This document shows, piece after piece, positions 5,938 to 12,387 of a stretch of DNA of 12,387 bases (the stretch's first letter is position 1; each line of letters opens with the position of its first letter). The position numbers and the translations under genes are program-made. The notes below the pieces were generated by a model, which was not told where the DNA came from, ran no database searches, and saw nothing but the letters and a program-made list of their open reading frames with translations. The stretch is from CAZNNH01 sp964574335 (lineage in GTDB: Bacteria; Acidobacteriota; Vicinamibacteria; Fen-336), in NCBI GenBank assembly GCA_964574335.1, contig CAZNNH010000185.1, positions 1 to 12,387 of the forward strand, read 5' to 3'.

Positions 5938-7206
5938 ATGCTCTTCCCGCGGATGTTTCGGGTTCGTCAGCGCTTCGAGCGGCCTCGGGTGGGGGACCTG
6001 GCGGCCGAGGTGGAGGGCCAGCTCGCGGGGCTTTCGCTGTCCGGTGTCGTGGGGTCCGGCCAGCGGGTGGCGGTGGCTGCGGGCAGCCGGGGGATCAGCG
6101 AGCTGCCGGTGATCCTGGCGACGGTGGTCCGGCACCTGCGCGCCCTCGGGGCAGAGCCCTTCCTGGTGCCCGCGATGGGCAGCCACGGCGGGGCCACCGA
6201 GGCCGGCCAGCGACAGGTCCTGGCCAGCTACGGCGTGACGGAGGCGTGCCTGGGCTGCCCGATCGAGGCCTCCATCGCCTCGGTGGTGGTGGGGCAGACG
6301 AGGTCGGGGATCCCCGTCCACTTCTCCGAGGCGGCGCTCGCCGCCGACCACGTGATCGTGGTGAACCGGGTCAAGCCCCATACCGCCTTCATCGGCGAGA
6401 TCGAGAGCGGGATCTGCAAGATGCTGCTGATCGGCCTCGGCAAGCCCGAGGGCGCCCGCGTCTACCACCGCGCCATCCTCGACCGGAGCTTCGGGCAGAT
6501 CCTCGAGGAGGCGCTGCCGCTGGTTCTTTCGAGGACGCCGGTGCGGGCCGGGCTGGCGGTGGTGGAGAATGCCTTCCACGAGATCGCCCGGGTCGCGGCG
6601 ATCCCCGCCCGGGGGCTCCCGGACGCCGAGAAGCCGCTCCTGAAGCTGGCCCGGGATCTGCTGCCGGGGCTCCCGTTCCCGGAGGTCGACGTGCTCATCG
6701 TCGACGAGATGGGGAAGGACCTGAGCGGCAGCGGGATCGACACCAACGTGGTGGGCCGGCGCTTCGATGATCACAAGGCCCAGGGCGACGAGCGGCCCCG
6801 GGTGTTGCGCATCTTCGTCAGGGGGCTGACCGCGGCCAGCCACGGCAACGCCCTGGGGATCGGCATCGTCGACTTCTGCACCGAGCGGCTGCTGGGAGCC
6901 GTCGACCTCGAGGCCACCCGGAGAAACGCGATCACCAGCCTGCACCTCTCGGCGGCGCGGCTTCCCTTCGTCTACCCGAGCGATCGGGACGCCCTGGAAG
7001 CGGCCCTCCAGACGATCGGCGTGGAGGGGCCGGAGCAGGCTCGCGTGCTCTGGATCCCCAACACCCGCGATCTCCATGAGATCGAGTGCTCTGAAGGCTT
7101 TCTCGCTTCCGCCCGGGAGCGGAGCGATCTCTCGCTGCTCGGCGCCCCCCGTCCGCTCCGCCTCGACCCGCGAGGGGATCTGCTCCCGTTTCAGGATGGC
7201 GACTGA
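5938..7206 (+). CDS. LarA-like (DUF2088) nickel-pincer isomerase family protein
   Basis: A protein of 422 residues related to lactate racemase LarA. The residues that correspond to LarA's cofactor and catalytic set are present in order: GSRG at 49-52, GSHGGATEAGQ at 81-91 (H83, as LarA H108), KPHT at 146-149 (H148, as H174), ESGICKMLLIGLGK at 156-169 (K161, as K184, which carries the nickel-pincer nucleotide) and H178 (as H200). A conserved C-terminal block DEMGKDLSGSGIDTNVVGR lies at 256-274. This mapping is by eye. Family knowledge: these enzymes racemise or epimerise 2-hydroxy acids with the NPN cofactor made by LarB, LarC and LarE; none of these is in the window, and the substrate of this branch cannot be stated. 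The ATG at 5938 has no ribosome binding site (CCCCC precedes it), and neither has the next in-frame ATG at 5953, so the exact start is uncertain. The gene is followed by a small hairpin and then the gcv operon. Confidence 0.8.
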   Translation: MLFPRMFRVRQRFERPRVGDLAAEVEGQLAGLSLSGVVGSGQRVAVAAGSRGISELPVILATVVRHLRALGAEPFLVPAMGSHGGATEAGQRQVLASYGVTEACLGCPIEASIASVVVGQTRSGIPVHFSEAALAADHVIVVNRVKPHTAFIGEIESGICKMLLIGLGKPEGARVYHRAILDRSFGQILEEALPLVLSRTPVRAGLAVVENAFHEIARVAAIPARGLPDAEKPLLKLARDLLPGLPFPEVDVLIVDEMGKDLSGSGIDTNVVGRRFDDHKAQGDERPRVLRIFVRGLTAASHGNALGIGIVDFCTERLLGAVDLEATRRNAITSLHLSAARLPFVYPSDRDALEAALQTIGVEGPEQARVLWIPNTRDLHEIECSEGFLASARERSDLSLLGAPRPLRLDPRGDLLPFQDGD

Positions 7207-7212
7207 GCCCCC

Positions 7213-7226
7213 TGCCGTTCGCGGCA
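7213..7226 (+). terminator. Short UUCG-tetraloop hairpin after the LarA-like gene
   Basis: TGCCG at 7213-7217 and CGGCA at 7222-7226 form a perfect 5-bp stem around a TTCG tetraloop, six bases after the stop codon at 7204-7206. It is followed by AACGTCTTTG, only a weak T-run, so termination is plausible but not certain. It separates the LarA-like gene from the gcv promoter. Confidence 0.35.
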
Positions 7227-7255
7227 ACGTCTTTGCTGTCACCGGTTTGGGCGCG

Positions 7256-7285
7256 TTGACCGGTTTCGCTCGGCTGTGATAGCGT
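7256..7285 (+). promoter_or_regulatory. Sigma-70-like promoter of the gcvTHP operon
   Basis: TTGACC at 7256-7261 and TAGCGT at 7280-7285 are separated by 18 bases, the same layout as the promoter at 5646-5675. The predicted +1 is about 7292, only 10 bases before GTG 7302 or 31 before TTG 7323. The leader is therefore too short to hold a glycine riboswitch if this promoter is the one used. Confidence 0.5.
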
Positions 7286-7301
7286 CATTCCCGGCTCGGG
7301 A

Positions 7302-8435
7302 GTGGACAAGGAAGACAAGCATTTGGAACCCAGCGCCGGCGTGCTCCGGAAGACACCGCTGAACGCCGTCCATCGCGAGAGCGGGGCCAAGATGGTGGCC
7401 TTCTTCGGCTGGGAGATGCCCGTCGAGTACGCCGGGCTGATCCGCGAGCACATGGCGGTGCGCGAAGCGGCCGGCCTGTTCGACGTCTCCCACATGGGCC
7501 AGATCGAGGTCGAGGGGAGCGGTGCGCTGGCCTTCCTGGAGCGCGTTGCCTCGAACCACCTGGCCAAGGTCGCGGTGGGCCAGGCCCAGTACACGTGTCT
7601 GCCGCTTCCCAACGGGGCGCCGGTCGACGACCTGGTGGTTCTGCGCCTGGCCGAGGAGCGCTACCTGCTCGTCGTCAACGCCGCCAACATCCAGAAGGAC
7701 CTGAGCTGGCTCGAGGGCCAGGGTCCCGAGGGGTGCCGCCTCCGTGACCGCAGCGACGGCCTCGCGCTCGTGGCCCTGCAGGGGCCGCGGGCCCGGGAGA
7801 TCCTTCTGCCCCACACCTCGCTGGACCTGGCCGGGCTCGGATACTACCACTGTGCCGAGGGCGACGTGCTCGGCCAACCCACCCTGGTCTCCCGCACAGG
7901 CTACACCGGCGAGGACGGCTTCGAGCTGATGGTCGAGGCCGCCCACGCCGAGACGCTGTGGCGGGGGCTGCTGGCGGCGGGGGCGGACCACGGGTTGCTG
8001 GCGGTCGGCCTCGGGGCCCGCGACACGCTGCGCCTGGAAGCCAGGATGTGTCTGTACGGTCAGGACATCGACGAGACCACCACGCTGGTGGAGGCGGGCC
8101 TGGGCTGGGTGGTCTCCCTCGACGAGGCCAAGGGAGACTACATCGGCCGGGCGGCGCTCGAGCAGCAGAAGAAGCACGGGGCGCCCCGGAAGCTGGTGGG
8201 GTTCGAGATGGTCGGCCGGGGGATCGCCCGTCACGGCTACCCGACCTACCTGAACGATCGGGCGATCGGTGCCGTCACCTCGGGCAGCTACGCCCCTTTC
8301 CTCAAGAAGAACATCGGGCTCTGCTACCTTCCCACCCAGAGCGCGGCGGTGGGGACCACGTTCGAGATCGAGGTGCGGGGCCACCGTCTCCCGGCACGGG
8401 TCGTGCCGACGCCTTTCTACAAGCGGCCTCGATAA
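7302..8435 (+). CDS. gcvT: Glycine cleavage system T protein (aminomethyltransferase)
   Basis: GcvT transfers the one-carbon unit from the aminomethyl group on lipoyl-GcvH to tetrahydrofolate and releases ammonia. The 377-residue protein has family-typical length and blocks: LRKTPLNAVHRESGAKMV with FFGWEMP at 15-40, FDVSHMGQIEV at 60-70, the folate-site aspartate in PVDDLVV (D109/D110), VNAAN at 125-129, RTGYTGEDGFE at 198-208 and GLGARDTLRLEA at about 236-247. It is the first gene of gcvT-gcvH-gcvP, with a promoter at 7256-7285. Start: GTG 7302 is given here, but no Shine-Dalgarno sequence precedes it. An in-frame TTG at 7323 has AAGGAAG at 7308-7314, eight bases upstream, and would give a protein seven residues shorter starting at EPSAGVLRKTPL; conserved sequence begins after both. 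Confidence 0.95.
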   Translation: MDKEDKHLEPSAGVLRKTPLNAVHRESGAKMVAFFGWEMPVEYAGLIREHMAVREAAGLFDVSHMGQIEVEGSGALAFLERVASNHLAKVAVGQAQYTCLPLPNGAPVDDLVVLRLAEERYLLVVNAANIQKDLSWLEGQGPEGCRLRDRSDGLALVALQGPRAREILLPHTSLDLAGLGYYHCAEGDVLGQPTLVSRTGYTGEDGFELMVEAAHAETLWRGLLAAGADHGLLAVGLGARDTLRLEARMCLYGQDIDETTTLVEAGLGWVVSLDEAKGDYIGRAALEQQKKHGAPRKLVGFEMVGRGIARHGYPTYLNDRAIGAVTSGSYAPFLKKNIGLCYLPTQSAAVGTTFEIEVRGHRLPARVVPTPFYKRPR

Positions 8436-8445
8436 GGAGCGCCCC

Positions 8446-8832
8446 ATGTATCCCGACGATCGCCGGTACTCGAAGGAGCACGAGTGGATCCGCCTCGAAG
8501 GGGAGCGAGGCACGATCGGCATCACGGACTACGCGCAGGCCCAGCTCGGCGATGTGGTGTTCCTGGAGCTGCCCGAGGTCGGCGCCAGCATCGCCGTCGG
8601 CGAGCGGTTCGGCACCGTCGAGTCCGTGAAGGCGGTCTCCGAGCTCTACGCTCCGGTCAGCGGCCAGGTGCTCGAGGTCAACGCCGCCCTGGCGGAGGCC
8701 CCGGAAGGCGTCAACGCGGAACCGCATGGAGCGGCCTGGATGATCGTGGTGAAGGTCGAGGACCCGTCCCAGGCCGAGGCGCTTCTGGACGCCGCCGCCT
8801 ACCAGGCGCTGGTCGAGAGCGAGGCCTCCTGA
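8446..8832 (+). CDS. gcvH: Glycine cleavage system H protein (lipoyl carrier)
   Basis: The shuttle protein of the glycine cleavage complex: its lipoyl-lysine takes the aminomethyl group from GcvP, presents it to GcvT and is reoxidised by the L protein. The 128 residues are the normal length. The protein begins MYPDDRRYSKEHEWIRLEG, has GITDYAQAQLGDVVFLELP in the middle, and the lipoylated lysine is K62 in GTVESVKAVSELYAPVSG. The C-terminal block reads VNAEPHGAAWM where many homologues have a DDPYGEGWM-like sequence, a mild divergence. ATG 8446 has AAGGAGC at 8434-8440, five bases upstream, which overlaps the TAA stop of gcvT at 8433-8435, so the two genes are translationally close. It uses lipoate made elsewhere; no lipoylation genes are visible. 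Confidence 0.96.
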   Translation: MYPDDRRYSKEHEWIRLEGERGTIGITDYAQAQLGDVVFLELPEVGASIAVGERFGTVESVKAVSELYAPVSGQVLEVNAALAEAPEGVNAEPHGAAWMIVVKVEDPSQAEALLDAAAYQALVESEAS

Positions 8833-8852
8833 GCCCAGCGCCATCGCCGCAG

Positions 8853-8870
8853 GGCCGCGGTAGCGCGGCC
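8853..8870 (+). other. Perfect hairpin between gcvH and gcvP
   Basis: GGCCGCG at 8853-8859 and CGCGGCC at 8864-8870 form a 7-bp perfect stem with a GTAG loop, in the 52-base gap between gcvH and gcvP and just before the GAGGCAGG ribosome binding region of gcvP. No T-run follows, so it is more likely an mRNA-stability or expression-tuning stem, or chance in GC-rich DNA, than a terminator. Confidence 0.4.
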
Positions 8871-8884
8871 GAGGCAGGTGCCGA

Positions 8885-11761
<2,877 letters not shown>

Positions 11762-11768
11762 CGGGTTG

Positions 11769-11821
11769 GGGGACACGATCCGGGTTCGCCCGGCACCCGT
11801 AGCGAACCCGGTCATGTCCCC
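11769..11821. repeat. Imperfect inverted repeat after gcvP, REP/MITE-like or terminator
   Basis: The left arm at 11769-11788 (GGGGACACGATCCGGGTTCG) and the right arm at 11803-11821 (CGAACCCGGTCATGTCCCC) are nearly perfect reverse complements, with one mismatch-plus-bulge in the middle and a 14-base loop. The long stem begins eight bases after the gcvP stop codon and could end transcription from both sides, because gcvP and the RCK gene converge here. Its length, the GGGGACA terminal ends and a further half-copy at 11839-11857 suggest a dispersed palindromic repeat and not a simple terminator. Confidence 0.6.
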
Positions 11822-11838
11822 TGGGGTCGCAGGCGGAG

Positions 11839-11857
11839 GAAACCCGGTCATGCCCCC
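11839..11857. repeat. Third half-copy of the post-gcvP repeat, overlapping the RCK gene stop
   Basis: GAAACCCGGTCATGCCCCC at 11839-11857 is a direct repeat of the right arm of the preceding palindrome (GAACCCGGTCATGTCCCC), differing by one extra A and a T-to-C change. On the minus strand it reads GGGGGCATGACCGGGTTTC, and its TGA (11850-11848) is the stop codon of the RCK gene. Confidence 0.6.
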
Positions 11858-12387
11858 GCGGCGAGCTCCAGGCGGTCGAGCTGCTGGCGGTGCCCGAGCG
11901 TGATCAGCACGTCGCCCTCGGAGAGGATGGCGTCGGGGGCGGGGTTGAAGACCATCCGGCCATCCGCTCGCTTGATGGCCACGATGATGATGCCGAAGTC
12001 CTGGCGGATCTGGCTCCCCTTGAGGTCGTGCCCGGCCAGGCGGCTGCCCGGGCGGATCGACACTTCCTCCATCTGCAGCTCCAGGTGCTCGCTGCGGGTG
12101 GCCAGCTCGATGAAGTCCACCACCGCCGGCCGCAGCACCGCCTGGGCCACCCGATGGCCGCCGATCACGTACGGAGAGACCACCCGGTTGGCCCCGGCCC
12201 GCTTCAGCTTCTCGGCCGCGCCTTCGTCGGCGGCACGGGCCACGATGTAGAGGTGCTCGTTGAGCAGCCGGGCGCTCATCGTGATGTACAGGTTGTCGGC
12301 GTCCGACGCCACCACCGTCACCAGGCAGCGGGCCCGATCCACGCCGGCCCGGCGCAGCGCCTGGTCCGAGGTGGCGTCGCCGTTCAC
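11848..12387 (-). CDS. RCK-domain (TrkA-N/TrkA-C) potassium channel regulatory protein, C-terminal part
   Basis: The frame is open to the window edge, so the N-terminal part is missing; 179 residues are seen. The first 75 or so (VNGDATSDQALRRAGVDRA then CLVTVVASDADNLYITMSAR) are the second half of a Rossmann-fold TrkA-N/RCK domain, which binds NAD(H), ATP or other ligands in this family. GANRVVSPYVIGGHRVAQ is the usual linker, and about 105-175 (EEVSIRPGSRLAGHDL to AILSEGDVLITLGHRQQL) form the TrkA-C/RCK-C ligand-binding domain. Single TrkA-N plus TrkA-C units occur either in MthK-like channels, with two membrane helices and a pore before them, or in soluble TrkA/KtrA subunits; the missing part would decide. 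The protein gates or regulates K+ flux at the inner membrane. Its stop codon lies in a repeat copy, and it converges on gcvP. Confidence 0.88.
   Translation of the reverse strand: MNGDATSDQALRRAGVDRARCLVTVVASDADNLYITMSARLLNEHLYIVARAADEGAAEKLKRAGANRVVSPYVIGGHRVAQAVLRPAVVDFIELATRSEHLELQMEEVSIRPGSRLAGHDLKGSQIRQDFGIIIVAIKRADGRMVFNPAPDAILSEGDVLITLGHRQQLDRLELAAGA

Noticed and set aside
5619..5939. Upstream extension of the glycogen synthase frame to 5939
   Set aside because: The frame stays open by chance, but family homology begins at MKALILTNEYPP and a Shine-Dalgarno sequence sits just before it. The extension is antisense to the HTH frame.
7207..7301. Glycine riboswitch before gcvT
   Set aside because: The 95-base gap holds a terminator-like hairpin and a promoter; the predicted leader is 10-31 bases, and no tandem aptamer-like structure can be seen.

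Overview
This is a GC-rich bacterial window, probably a scaffold from a metagenome because it carries a 10-base run of N at 659-668. No gene in it settles the taxonomy. The large secreted Asp-box propeller protein, the short actinobacterial-type glycogen synthase, the full-length P-protein glycine cleavage operon and the lactate-racemase-like enzyme together would fit a GC-rich soil or sediment lineage such as Acidobacteriota or a neighbouring phylum. That is an inference of low confidence.

Layout. 2-463 (+): the 3' end of an AttH/CrtC-type lipocalin-like gene. 515-658 (-): a piece of glycerol kinase that ends abruptly on its left and runs into the N gap on its right. 688-3873 (+): a secreted protein of 1061 residues with eleven Asp-box (BNR/sortilin-like) repeats and a C-terminal FlgD-like and helical region. 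3900-4394 (+): a small, probably exported protein of unknown function with a TTG start, which ends 3 bases from the converging stop of the next gene. 4398-5618 (-): a GlgM/GlgA-type glycogen (maltose-1-phosphate) synthase. 5682-5873 (+): a 63-codon helix-turn-helix reading frame, divergent from the synthase, whose expected ATG start is ATC. 5938-7206 (+): a LarA-like nickel-pincer isomerase homologue. 7302-11761 (+): gcvT-gcvH-gcvP of the glycine cleavage system. 11848-12387 (-): the C-terminal part of an RCK (TrkA-N/TrkA-C) potassium-channel regulatory protein, cut by the window edge.

How the genes work together. Only gcvTHP forms a clear functional unit: P decarboxylates glycine, H carries the aminomethyl group on its lipoyl-lysine, and T passes the one-carbon unit to tetrahydrofolate. 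The fourth component (L, dihydrolipoyl dehydrogenase) is not in the window. The propeller protein and the small exported protein may be co-transcribed. The other genes look like ordinary, functionally independent neighbours.

The most interesting signals lie between genes. The first is a HTH reading frame with a good promoter whose predicted +1 falls on an ATC where MTPEEL would be expected. The second is that its promoter and the gcvT promoter share one layout, TTGAC(A/C)-N18-TAGC(T/G)T. The third is a palindromic repeat after gcvP, with an extra half-copy that supplies the stop codon of the RCK gene. The fourth is the glycerol kinase fragment at the assembly gap. I see no CRISPR array, phage module, complete transposon, tRNA, rRNA or clear new defence system.
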